A stretch of DNA of 64,000 nucleotides. Origin: Eudorina sp. 2006-703-Eu-15. Taxonomy: Eukaryota > Chlorophyta > Chlorophyceae > Chlamydomonadales > Volvocaceae. Positions 1 through 11,500 of this stretch are shown one piece after another. The stretch is taken from contig BDSI01000012.1 of NCBI GenBank assembly GCA_003117195.1, forward strand, positions 310,001-374,000, written 5' to 3'. A model generated the notes under the pieces. It was not told where the DNA came from. It searched no databases and was given only the letters and a program-made list of their open reading frames with translations. The position numbers and the translations under genes were made by a program. How positions within the stretch are numbered: the stretch's first letter is position 1; the number at the start of each line of letters is the position of its first letter.

Positions 1-326
1 GTGCGGGGGTGTGGGTGTGGGTGTGGGGGTGTGGGGGTGGGGGTGGGTAAGGCGTGGGAAAGGCGTGGGTGGGTAGGTGTGTTGAAGAGGTGTGGGTGGG
101 TGCTGGGTGATGACTGGTGGTGACAGGCAGCTGGGCGGGCTGCTGGGGCTGCATCAAAAAGGGCGGGGCGGATGCCAAGACGTCAGGTCGGCACTCAGCC
201 GTCACCCAGGGTCTTGAGGATTGTCAGCGAACGCACCACGGAGGCGGTGGGTCCGGCCCCACGCACCTGTCCCTGGAGCTGTCCCCAAGACGTCAGGTCA
301 GCACACAGCAGCAGGGTCCCACGCAC

Positions 327-3300
327 CTGTCCCTGGCGCTGTGGAACACCAGGAAGGGGAAGTCGGTGAGGTGCAGCTCCGCGCACAGCTGCTGGCAGGC
401 CCGCAGGTACTCGAGCGCGTTGCGCACCCGGGTGCCCTGCTTGAAGCAGGAGGGGTCCGAGTCCCACAGCTGCGGCACGGGGCAGGGGAGGAGGCGGGGG
501 CGGACGGACGGACGGACCGCCGGGTGTTGTGGACCGCCGGATGGAGGCGGGTGCGCCCCCGAGCGGTTCTTGCGGAAGGTGGATGACCAACCATGGCCGA
601 CCAACCATGGCCGACCACAGTGCATCCAACTAAAACGTTAACACCCAACTGCCCAACCGCCCAACCGCCCACCCCGCCCCCCGCCCGGGGTTGCCACCCC
701 AGATCCCACCTGCTGGATGAGCGGGAACACCCGGTTGGGCTCCCCGCGCACCAGGGGCAGGTGCGGGTACAGCACGTTGAGGGCCGCCGCCGCCAGGCGC
801 AGCAGGACGTTCGGGCCGCGGCTGGCCATGCCCTGGTGGAGGGTGGCAGGCGCCGGTGTTTGGGGATTGGCGTTTGGGGATTAGGGATGCCCGGCCGTGT
901 GTCGGGGTCAGACGCGAACAGCGGAGAAATGGGATGAGCATAGCGCCCAGGCTGCTTTGGTCTTTCGCCTTCTTGCGGTGACCCCCTGCTGCCTAAACCC
1001 TAGAGCTGCAAGCACCACGGGTCGATCCATGCCCATCCCACCATCCTTCCGTCCAGCAGTTACCGTAACCGTTACAAGGTGGACCCGTGTCCCAGCAGTG
1101 TTCGTATCTTGGTCGTACACGAACACTGCCGTCCAAGCGCATCAACAGCGAGCGAGCCACCGACGGCGCGTGCCGAGTGCAACACCCCCGCCACCCAACG
1201 TGGCCGCCGCCCTTCTTCCAGACCGCAGAAACACGACGACCTGTGCGCCTTCCTTCCATCACGTGACGCTCTACGACCTATGCGCCTTCCTCCCATCACG
1301 TGACGCTCTACGACCTGTGCGCCTTCCTTCCATCACGTGACGCTCTACGACCTGTGCGCCTTCCTCCCATCACGTGACCCTCTTCTTACGCTGCCAGGCT
1401 GTTGTCAGTTGGATGGAGCTGCAGTGCTGCACCCGTCGAGGCCCGCTGGTGTTGCCGTCCCCCGCCCCGCACCGCACCCCGGCGGGTCACCTCAAAACAC
1501 CCAAAGTCAACCCCCTCCAAGCGCGCCGTTCTAAGGACCATCGGGTAACCCCCCCCTCGACTGCAGCTGCCCGCCGCTGCCCGCTGCCATACACCCACGC
1601 CCGTGTCCCCACCTGCAGCGAGATCATGGGCGACAGCAGCACCGCCCCCGCGAACAGCGACGTGCCCGTGTGGTGCATCACGTGGGTGGCGATACCCCCG
1701 CCCAGGCTCAACCCCAGGATGAACCTGCAGCCGGGGAGGTACGACATGGTACGGCAATATTTTACGACTCACGTGTGTTCCGACAGCGGCACGGGGGCCG
1801 GCACGGCACGGGGCCCGGTACGGCACCCTCGGTACCATCGACAGTTCGAGGACAGGGGACACGCGCCCTTTCAGCACGGATGTTCCGGGGTGATGTCGTA
1901 CCAAGTACGGCAGCACCTGATAATTAATGCATCAACCACATACGGCAAGTGATTTACAGCACTGTAGGGAACGATTCGTTTTGGGCCGGTCGAGCGCACG
2001 CTGGCGAGGTGCCGCGCGACAAGAGGTGCACACGCGCCCGCCGTATTATGTCCTACCTGGGCGCGACCCGTGGGTCGGCCGGGAAGCCACGCACCACTGC
2101 GGCCAGAGTGCCGTCCCCGGTGCTTTCGCCGAGGCCCCGCTCAGGACCATTGTCGCCGGTGCTTTCCCTGAGCCCTCGCTCAGAGCCGTTGTCGGAGCTG
2201 GCCGAGTCGCTGGCCTCGTCGGACTGAGTCGCCTCGCCGTCGCCGCTGCGCGAGGATTCCCGGCCGACCACGTGCCCTTGTGTGGCTGCGCCGGTCGATT
2301 GCGATTGCTGCTGCTGCGGCGGCTGCTGCTGGTGCTGGTGCTGCGTTGCAGGCTGAGCTGGCTGATGTTGTTGCTGCTGCTGTAGAGCCAGCGTGAAGTC
2401 CACGACATCTTGAACGTAGTGCTCGAAGCGCTCGATATAGCACCTGGTCGGGGTTGGGGGGGCCCAATAGGACATTGGTGGACATAGACAAAGTGCGCTG
2501 GTACCGGGGGCGGGACTGGGACCAGGGAGGGGCAGCACCCCGCAACACCCCGCAGGGCAGGGCACGTGTCCTGTCACTTGCGCACAGGGCAGGACCGCGG
2601 AGACGCAGCGAGTGCCCCCGCTGTGCCAATCCCGCTGTTGCATGCTCTGGGGTGAGGGATTGTGGGGACCTGGGCTGGGGCGGCTGGGGTCGATCCGCCG
2701 TTCCCGTCACCCCGCACATCGGTATCTCCTCAACCCACCTCGCTCTCCGCGCCGGGTTCCCCCACCCACCTGTACCCCTCCGACCGCCCAGCGCCCTGCA
2801 GGTCGATACCACACACCGCGTAGCCCTGGCGGGGGTGGTACGGCATACGGCATACGGCATACGGCACAGTGAATTGACGCCCCATAGAAATAGTGAATTG
2901 ACGCCTGATAGAACAGAACGTTGTCACAAACAAACACACACGGTATCGACGCAAGGCCATGATTGGATGGCAATCACAAGCAGAACCAACCGCCGCCGAC
3001 CATGCCAGGGAGCCCGCCGTGTCCCCCTTCGTGAGCGGGGGCTGTTTGACAGCCGAGTGCAGCAGACAGGATGATGCTTTGGCTGTAACCGATGACCCGC
3101 GGGGTCCACTGTAACATCCGTAACAATAATAACAGACAGGTGCCGCGGGAACCAGACCTCGTAGCGGACACAGTTGCAGAAGGCATGCCAGCTTTCCAAA
3201 CCTAGCCGTAACAGCGGAAGGTTAAGATTGCGGGCCCGCCGGACCGCAACCTTTGAAAATCGGCTGTGTCCTTTTCAAAGGTCGACGGCGGCTGCTTGCG

Positions 3301-5726
3301 CTGTGCAAGGAGGCGAGCCCAAGTCCGTGACCAGCCCAGTGGCCACGTACGACACTACAGGCACGTGATTCCGGTGCGGTGCCGTACCTGACGGTTGAGA
3401 TGCTCCACCCAGGAGCCGTCGTACCGCGGCAGCGAGCCCGGGCACTCGGTGCGCAGGAAGTCCCAGCACAGGTACGCCCCTGAGGCGGTACGAACGGCGG
3501 TACGAATGGCTTAGTACTACCGTACAGAAGAGCAAACGTACAAGGCGGCGGATGACAAGGCAGCGGACGGCACCGGGGGCCGGAGGTACATCTTGGCATC
3601 AGAGCGGGTACGGCATAACCGCACGACTGCTGAGTCGGACAGTTGCAGAGGCATCCGTGGCGGCGAGCTTCCCGACGGTATCGACGCAACAAGGGGTACA
3701 GCAGAGCAGCTGCGGCAACACCACTACTGACCCCAATATGGCATGGCACAGCCCGCAGCTGCATCCATCGATTGGACTGACAGCACGTACGATAGTACGG
3801 CACACTACCGTACAGCCGTTCCCTCTCACCGTGCCCGTGGACGAGCACCACCACTCCCTTGGGTCTCTCCAACACCTCCACCGGTTCCGGAGCCGCGTCG
3901 CCGCCGCCACTACTGCCCCGCCCGTCGCCCCCGGCCTCGGACCTCGCGCTCTTGCCACCATCGCCACCAGCAGCGGCGCAGCGAAGGTCGTCTGGGCGGC
4001 CCTCCGGTCCATCCCAAGCGCCAGAACCCTCACCCACAAAGCCCTCAGCCGCCGCTTCTTCCATTCGCACTCCGTCAGCCGCCTCCGACGCGCGGCCAGT
4101 GGATGCTGCCGCCCACCGCGCGCCCGCCCTCGACGGCTCCGGCGGCTCCGCTGCCGCTGCCGACGGGCAGCTGCCCCCTCCAGCCGCTTGTCCGGGATCG
4201 TCCGCTTGCGGGGCCTCGTCTGCCGCGGCGATGGCACCGAATGGGGACGGACTCGCCCTCCGGGGGTTCATCATCGCAGCACAGCTGGACTCGGCGGTGG
4301 CGGTCCTGCCGTGGACTCCGCTGCGCCAGGCGGACGCTGCTGCTGGGGCTCCCGCGGTCGCCTCCCGGGTATCCGCACCCGGAACATGCATCTCATTGCC
4401 ATGTGCAGGTGCGACGGCGTTGCACGGCCGCTGCTGCGACCGCTGCTGCTGCTGCTGCGGCGGTGGCGGAGGCAGCGGTTGTTCGATTACAGGGTTGGGC
4501 CCAACAGCGCTGGGCCCAACAGCGCTGAGCACGGGCGATGCGCCCGTCGCCGCGGGGGCGTCCCCCGGCGGCGGGAACCTTGCCGAATCCATCTCCAGCT
4601 CAAGGTCCAGATCCGGATCCATCGACAGCTGCGATGCCACGCTGAAGGCGTGGCTCAGCAGGCACGCCGCTGCCACGCTGCGCGAGCGGCGTGGCAGCCC
4701 CGTCAGCGCCGCGCGACTGCTGCTGCGCTGCAGGCCGGCGCCGTTGGTAGGCGCCGCCGCCGCCGCCGCCGGCCCCGCCGCTGGGCCGCCGTCAGCACCC
4801 GAACCGTCCCTTGTCCCGGGCCTTGGCTGCGACCCAGCCGCGTCCTGACCCGATGCCATGCCTCCGTTGCTGTGGCAGCCGGCCGATGCCGGCGAGGCCG
4901 CTGACACTGGCGCGGGGGCCTCGTCGGGGCCGCGGGCTGGCCCCCGGGTGGTGGCAGCACCGTTGGCAGCCGACCCAGATGGGTCGGGACACGGGGCTGG
5001 TCGGTCCGCGAGCTCCGACGACGGGGCCGCAGGAGCGGTCAGCTCGCGCTGCTTTGGTGTGCCGCCGGTGGTGGTGGTGGTGGTGGCTGGCCAGAAGTAG
5101 CAGGCGAGGCGGAGTCCGCGGCGGTTCTTCATGTAGGCCAGGCGACCCACGGGTCCCAGTACCGAGTGTAGGTCCTCGTCGTCGACTTGTACCGAGTGCA
5201 TGACCAGCAGCGAGTCCAGTGACTTTCGTGGCGGCGGCGGAAGCAGCAGACCGCTGCCGCCGCCGGCCTTGCGGCTGGCGGGGCTGGCAGTGCCGGCGCC
5301 TGCTGCCGGGCGTGGGCCGGGCGGCCGACGCAGCGGCGGCTGCGACGGCTGCGTCTCCTGTTCCACATCTCTCGCCACGTTCTGCTGCTGCTGTTTGCCG
5401 ATTTCATTTTTATGCTGTGTGTCGTTGTTATTTACAGCAGAAGGTGAGTCACAAATACCGTTGATCTGGAAACGGACCGTTCGCCGGGATGTGGGATCTT
5501 GACTTGACGCCTGAGTCTTCGCATCAGCACCTTCACGGGGCCCTTCAGGTGCCAGGCTTCGCGTACTCTCCTGCACATCTGTCAATAAGCCGTCCAATAA
5601 TGATGGCTGAAGAGATCCGGTACAACCAGTCTCAGGGTCCCGCGGGTCTGCATCGCCGCCTTGGCTGAAACAATGGGCTGGCCAAAGAGTTGGCGTGATG
5701 GCCCTGGGATCGTTTACCGAGTCCAT
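327..5726 (-). CDS. Alpha/beta-hydrolase, monoacylglycerol lipase-like (3' end off window)
   Basis: Serine hydrolase of the monoacylglycerol-lipase/S33 group, expected to cleave acyl esters. Exons on the minus strand: 5726-3830, 3479-3388, 2825-2770, 2443-2057, 1724-1613, 832-710, 469-327; all junctions are phase-consistent with GT/AG ends, and the reading continues past base 1. Visible motifs: the family opening YMKNRRGLRLACYFWPA near 5133-5083, strand VVVLVHGHG joined to AYLCWDFLR (oxyanion region), GYAVCGIDLQGAGRSEG, nucleophile elbow GLSLGG (GxSxG) in exon 5, and FHSARDR carrying the likely catalytic Asp in exon 7. The catalytic His should lie beyond the left edge. Odd points: about 420 Ala/Pro/Ser/Gln-rich residues separate the first two core segments, and a second low-complexity stretch lies in exon 4. 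The start at 5726 is the first in-frame ATG; its first ~190 residues are not conserved, so the true start could be further in. Confidence 0.82.
1238..1385. repeat. 37-bp tandem repeat, four copies
   Basis: Four head-to-tail copies of a 37-bp unit containing GCGCCTTCCT and CATCACGTGACGCTCTACG; the GCGCC anchor recurs at 1245, 1282, 1319 and 1356. It lies in the hydrolase intron between the GLSLGG exon and the next one. Copies differ at one or two bases. Confidence 0.9.
2839..2866. repeat. TACGGCA heptamer microsatellite
   Basis: Four perfect copies of TACGGCA just upstream (in gene sense) of the GYAVCGIDLQGAG exon of the hydrolase, inside its intron. Single TACGG/CCGTA motifs are scattered through the whole window. 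Confidence 0.9.
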
Positions 5727-6451
5727 GAGAGGAGTTGAGACGAACGCCTCCTTTACTGGTTTGGCTGGGTCAGGTCAAGTTGTAAGCAATACGAAATTAG
5801 CAGCCTTGCTCTGTAGCGTCCAGTGCTTCCAAAGGCAGATGTCTTGGGGCTGCGGAAACGAACCCTCCTTTCGGCTTGTAAACCTGTCGTACGTCTATGT
5901 GTTCCCCCTTGCGTCATCGGAGGACCCTTTTACGGCGCCATTACCCCATGTCATAAAATCGTTTAACCTATCTCAACATTCCTAACCAATGTAACTACTT
6001 GCGGCCAACGAGCGAACGAGGGCTCACTGTCATACACATCTGAAACCTTTCTTGACAAATTGGTATCCCTTGCAAAAGAGCTCCAAGTGCTACGCTTGGG
6101 CTTCAGCCTTCATATCCCCAATTGCCACGGTGTCGTGCCTTCTCGGCAGGAAGCTGCTCCCGACCGCCACCTCCGCAAAACCTCTCAAAATGATACCAGA
6201 GCGGGAGCACGGTCTCCACAAGCCGCTCCTGACCAAACCAGCCCAGTACTATTTGCCACAACGCCTATTTGCCACAATATTACCAATAATAGTACAACCG
6301 CTGTGACCCATTCCCATACAAGCCGTCAGACCGGGCCAGCGCACACCCAGCTGTGTGGTCGAAAGCAACCATCACTGCGAACGTCATGCCATGCGAACAG
6401 CAAAGAATGCCACGCGAAGCAGCGTTTCGGATTCCAGATTCGGCCATTTGA
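5727..6451. other. Intergenic: hydrolase 5' flank and 3' flank of next gene
   Basis: No convincing coding sequence on either strand; the local ORFs lack family-like composition and splice partners. It should hold the promoter of the leftward hydrolase and the 3' UTR of the leftward gene ending at 6452. No TTACA (minus-strand TGTAA) was found here. Confidence 0.5.
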
Positions 6452-7770
6452 TCACACGGACACGAGGTACTTGGAGACAGCCACTTTGACTTTCTCCATA
6501 AAATCAGCGGGGCCGGTTTGCTCTGCCGCCCGGGCCGCATCAATGTTTTGCTGAAGCAGGTCCACCAGCGCCTGATCGATCTCGTTGGCAGCAGCCATTT
6601 CCTGTTTTGGGTCGGGTCGCATCGACAAATCATATAAAGAGGTATTGAGGCGCATGCTTCTACCACTCATCGCAGGTGGGTAGTGAGGCAGGAGGGAATC
6701 GGCGAGGGATCGGGTAGTGAGGGGCATGGCACGCGACCCACAGACGCGTCCCGCCCCGCAGGATTGACATCCAGGAGCGGGCCGACATAGCAGCCCCCAA
6801 CTCGGTGCTACTGCTGTTATCCCTGACCGAACCCGCCATGGCGTCAGCAGGCGGACTGATTCGCGTGCTGGCGGCATTTACTCAACTTCGTTGCATCGCA
6901 AGCGACAGTGCACTGGCACGATACAAACCCATTGACTCGCCCATGTCGTTGTGCCATGCGGTACGCGTGCTCACTTCCCACAAAGCCGATGCGCCCGCTT
7001 CCCACGAAGCCGATGCGCCCTTGTGAGTTGACACGGCGTTACCTCACATACTGCATTGGTCCCAAACCCTTCCAAGTTTGACTGTGTACGACCCATTTCC
7101 CCACTTCAGCACCCGATGCTCCCCCGCGGCGCCTAGGCTGTGTGCGCACCAGGATGGTCTCCTTCTTGTCCTTCGAGGTGAGCAGCTTTTTCAAGCGGTC
7201 CGCTGCGCTGGCCGTGTTCACAACCGCCTTGTCCACGGCCTCCACGCCCTCCTCCAAGTACTGCCGCAGCGTCTCCAGCTCCGCAAGCCGCTCCTGGTCG
7301 GGCTTCGCTGAAAACCGCTCCGCGCCAATCATCGAGTCAAGCTGCTTGAAGAAGGCCGGTGTCAGCTTGGGCCTGCACCGCGCCACCTCGTACTCCATGT
7401 CCTCGGCTTCCGTATTGAGCATAAACTCGATAAGCTCCGATGCCTCGTCGGGTGGGTTGCGCAACTCACGGCGTGCAATTACTTGGCGGCGGATATCGTC
7501 CTTGGCGCGCTGCATTTCGGCCGCGAACTCCTTGTTTTTCTCCATCATCTTCGCAGACATGCGTCGATTAATCAGTCCCGTCTCTGGCGGCCGCTTGAAC
7601 AGCTGTTCAGGGTCATAATTCACTGCGTAAACGCGAACTGGACCGCGCCGCAAAGAGCGCCTGTTGTTTGGTGCACTGAATGCTGAGACGCAATTAGATG
7701 AACATGACGCTCCCGCGCTGTTAATTCGACGTGCAAGGAGAGCGCTCATTTTTGGTATGTGCGAAGACAA
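6452..7770 (-). CDS. Conserved plastid-type protein of unknown function
   Basis: Two exons, 7770-7150 and 6601-6452, phase 0 at both ends of a 548-bp intron (donor CTG|GTGCGC, acceptor AAACAG|GAAATG). The product is about 256 aa. An N-terminal stretch rich in Ser, Arg and Ala with few acids (MSALLARRINSAG, then RRSLRRGPVRVYAV) looks like a chloroplast transit peptide. The rest is predicted helical, with segments such as ELIEFMLNTEAEDMEYEVAR, LKKLLTSKDKKETIL and, across the intron, EMAAANEIDQALVDLLQQNI and ADFMEKVKVAVSKYL. I recall very similar segments in uncharacterised plant chloroplast proteins, so it looks conserved across the green lineage, but I know no biochemical function. The start may be the second Met at 7749, which gives a more typical transit peptide. 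Confidence 0.75.
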
Positions 7771-8533
7771 CTACGAGCCTGCCTCGACAGCCCAGCAGAT
7801 GATAAAGACTCTATACCAATGAGCAAATATCCTAGCTGATGAACCCTTTCCGTCGCAGCATAAGCGCACTAAAACTGGGACAACGGTGATGTACGGCACT
7901 GCAAGATAAGGCGACCGCTAAGGCATACCCAGATCATTTGGGGGCTTACAGCCTCAAGGAGTGCGCAATCCGTTCTGAAAGCAGTGGGAGCAGGCGACAA
8001 CGGGCCACTGTTAGCGCGAACCAGGGCGCTCGTAAGCGCGTGCTCCAAAGTAGACAGTCGTATGGTGCAGTGAGTCTGTAGGTTTGTCCAAGTACAAAAG
8101 CTTGACATTGCTGATTGCGAGGTGAGAGAAAGTATTGTGACAAGGGCTCTGTGACAAACCTGCTTTTTTTACGGTTTACGTCAGATATTCTTTTAATTGT
8201 TGCAAATTCGTTAAAATATAATTTGAATGCGCATTATGCCTCAAGTGCGATCTCTGCTGACGTCGCCGAATGCGGATAAGCCGGTGCTGCGGGCCGTCGA
8301 TGAGGGCAGGCAGGGAATCCTTAGCCTCTATAGAATGAGCAACTAATGTGAGATGTTTATCGTCTGACACTCCATCCCGTGTGCGAGAGGACGCTCGTCT
8401 TCCCGCCAGTGACCATCGCTCCCGTTTTGTGCCTGCTGTATCACGTGCGGCACTCCTTGCATACATGATTGTGTGTCTTCCGTTTGTCCACGCGTCCTTT
8501 CCGTGCGCCAGGGTGGGCAGTACTCCAGCCGCT
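7771..8533. promoter_or_regulatory. Divergent intergenic region (plastid-type protein / starch synthase III)
   Basis: A 763-bp gap between two divergently transcribed genes, both apparently plastid-targeted, so it must contain both promoters. It includes an AT-rich patch near 8160-8230. No clear TATA box could be assigned to either gene. The in-frame stretch 8348-8533 upstream of the chosen starch synthase ATG is probably 5' UTR. Confidence 0.4.
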
Positions 8534-11500
8534 ATGCAGCAACCAAAACTGCCTTCGACTGCACGGTCGGGCGCCAAGTCCCTCTCCGGCCCTTCCCTGG
8601 GAGGGCAGCCTCTGGGCCAGTCCGTCGCAGCAGCGGCGCCGCGGACCTTCGCCAACCTGAACCCCTCGGGCCTGCCCGCGAATCCATGGCGCGGCGGAGC
8701 CATCAGGTCTGCTGGCGCCGTGGCGTGCGCTGCCCAGATGTGCGAACCATCCAGAACCAAGCTAGGTGGCACATATCGTGGCTGTCAGCACGCCATACCA
8801 TATACACGAGTGCGCGAGTAGTGCAACCTTAGATTGGGTCCTTAGCGCGGTGCTGAGAACGGTCCGTGGGGGCTTGGCGGTTCGTCCACGGGATGGGGGG
8901 TGGGGCTAGAGAGCGCCAGAGCACCCCATATGCCCCGTGCGGAGCAATGGTTGGTTGTACTGGCAAAGCTGGGGCGTATCCATAGAGGGGAAATGAGGAA
9001 GCTGGGGCGTATCCATAGAGGGGAAATGAGGAAGAGCTGCCCAGGCGTGTGACCCACATCAACTGACTCGACCCATATGCGAGCAATATTTGCCCACAGG
9101 CCTGGCGGCATTGGACCGCACTGCCACGGTCCACATAGCCCAGCCGCTATGTCAAATGTCATGCAACGCCCTCCTAACCACCCAAACCCCAACCCGAATC
9201 CAAACCCCCAACCCCAAATCTCAAACCCCAAAACCCGAAGCTGCAGCCTAGAGGTGCCAACGCTGACAGCGCCCCCTTGCGGCCCCCCAGGCCTCAGGCC
9301 GCCCCACGCAGCGGCGGCTCCGGTCCCGGACGTGTCCCCACCTCGGGCGCACCCGCGGGGCCCGCCACAGCGGGTCCGAAGGGGCCCGCGGCGGCGACCT
9401 CGACCACCACGGCTGCGGCCGCGCCGCCCGCGGCGTCCACGGTGGTGGCCCCGAAGCCGTCGGCGGGCAAGGAGGGGACGGGGTCGGCGTCCAGCGGCAG
9501 CGGCGGCCCCTCCGGCGGCTCCACCGGCGCATCGTCCGCCGTCCCGCGGGGCCCCTCCAGCCCGGTAGGTCCCGGACCGACCCACATCGCTTCGAGCGCG
9601 TTGCGCGTTTCTCCACGAAGCAAGCCGTGCATGTCGCAAAGGCGCGGCGCAACGGACTCCATTTGGGTTCCCCACGCTCTTAGCTCTTGTGGGAGCTAAT
9701 GCTCCGTACCGCCGTACGGAACATTAACAAGCCGGCGACGAGTCGGTCGCCATCTACCCGCCCTCCGATTCGTTGCACCGTTTGCGGCACCTGTCCACGG
9801 CCTCTGGTTGGTTCGCACATTGAACTGGATTGTTTGTCCCTGCGTCGGGCCCCCGCCCCCGGGATGGATGTTACCGCGCCTTGCCCCAGATATCCTTCGA
9901 CAAGGCCATGGCCGCCAAGATCAGCGCTGCGCGGGAGCTGGCGAGGCGGCTGGCGGAGGAGAAGCAGGCGGTCAAAGCGGCGATGGACAAGGGCCTGGAC
10001 ACGGAGGGGTGAGCGGCGCAGCGCAGCGGCCCGCGTGGGGGCATCCGGGGCTTGTGGCGCTGGTTGGGTTGGGGTTGGCTGGGGTTGGTTGGGATTCCGC
10101 TTACTAAGGCGGGGGCCCACCACCACAAATCGGGGTGGTAGGATGGCCCGCCCACATCCTTCTATAGGCTTCCGACAATGGCGACCAGAATTACACACGC
10201 TCAACGTGCGGTAACTCTGACTCTCGCTAAACAATCCCCACTGCACAGCATTTCGCCTGCCCCCGCGACCCCCCACCTCACCCGGGTTCGTTCTTCGGGT
10301 TTACATCTTTTTTCAATTTAACCCCCACCTCACCCCGCGCCCCGCCGCAGCAAGCGCGCCGCTGAGCTGGCCAGCGCTGAGGCCGCCGCCCAGGCCGCCA
10401 AGGCCGACGCGCTGGTGCGGGCGCTGCGGCGCGCCGAGTCCAACCGGGACACGCTGCAGCGGCTGCGGGCGGAGAACGAGGCGCTGCGGGAGCTGCTGCT
10501 GGAGGTGGCGGCGGACAAGGAGGCGGCGCGCAAGCGCATGGAGCAGGTGGGCGGGCGGCTGGGCGGCCGGTCCTGTGTGTGGGTTGTGTGTGGCGAAAGA
10601 AAACTGTGTGTGGTGGGGAGGGTATAGGAAATTGGTAGACATATTTATAGTGTGAGTGGGGGGGACCTCGCAAGGGACCGTCTGGGCGGGGTAGGTTTGG
10701 GTGCGAGGCAAGGGCTGGGGGGAGGTAAGGTGGTGTTCGGGCGGGCGGGGGGTTTACCGTGTTCGACACCGTGATGTGATGATGTGAGGGACGGCGAACC
10801 TCCGATGACGCGGAGGGGGCTCCGGCTTCCGGGTCGGGGAGGCGGCCCCCTGGCCTCGCGCCACCTCACCTCGCTGTCGTCTGCAGCGGCCTGGTGTGTC
10901 AGCCGCGGACGTCATGGCGTGCGGGCGGGGTGCCGGCGACCGCAAGCCCTCCCTGCGCCGCCACCGGCTCGTCCCTTGGCTCCAAGGGATGGCCGACATG
11001 ACACGAGGTCGGCGGACACGACGCACCCCGGCCCCTTCTCCTCCCCCTTCTCCTCTTCCCTCTCTTCCTCCGCGTGCTCCTCCTCCTCCTCCTGCTCCAC
11101 CTCCTCCTATTGTGTCTGGTCTGGTTGTGTCTGGGCAGTTTCTCTTTTTAACCTCCTCATATTCCTCCTCCACCACCCCCTCCTCCCCTTCCGCTCCCGG
11201 CAGGTCATCTCCAGCCTGGGCGACCAGGCGCTGGTGGAGCGCACCAAGGCGGCGGTCTCCGCGGGTCTGGTGCCGCCGCCCGTGTCGGCGGCCGGGCTGC
11301 TGGCGGCGCCGGGCAGGGCGGCGCCCGCGGTGCCGGCCGAGACGAGGCCGCCGGCCGCCGCCGCCGCCGCCGCGGCAGCCGCGGCAGCCGCGGACGCCGA
11401 GGTGGAGGCCCAGCTGGTGGCGGCCAGCGCGCAGGTGGCGGAGAGCATGAGCCCCACCAAGGTGAGCACCCAAGTGGAGGGAGGGCGGGGAAGGGAGGGG

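Noticed and set aside
9171..9240. AACCCC/AAACCCC-rich stretch resembling telomeric repeats
   Set aside because: Units are irregular and do not match the volvocine telomere CCCTAAAA; it is a degenerate C/A-rich tract in starch synthase intron 1.
9704..9721. TCCGTAC ... GTACGGA inverted repeat, possible operator or hairpin
   Set aside because: CCGTAC/GTACGG motifs are scattered through the window, and this one lies in an intron with no sign of regulatory context.
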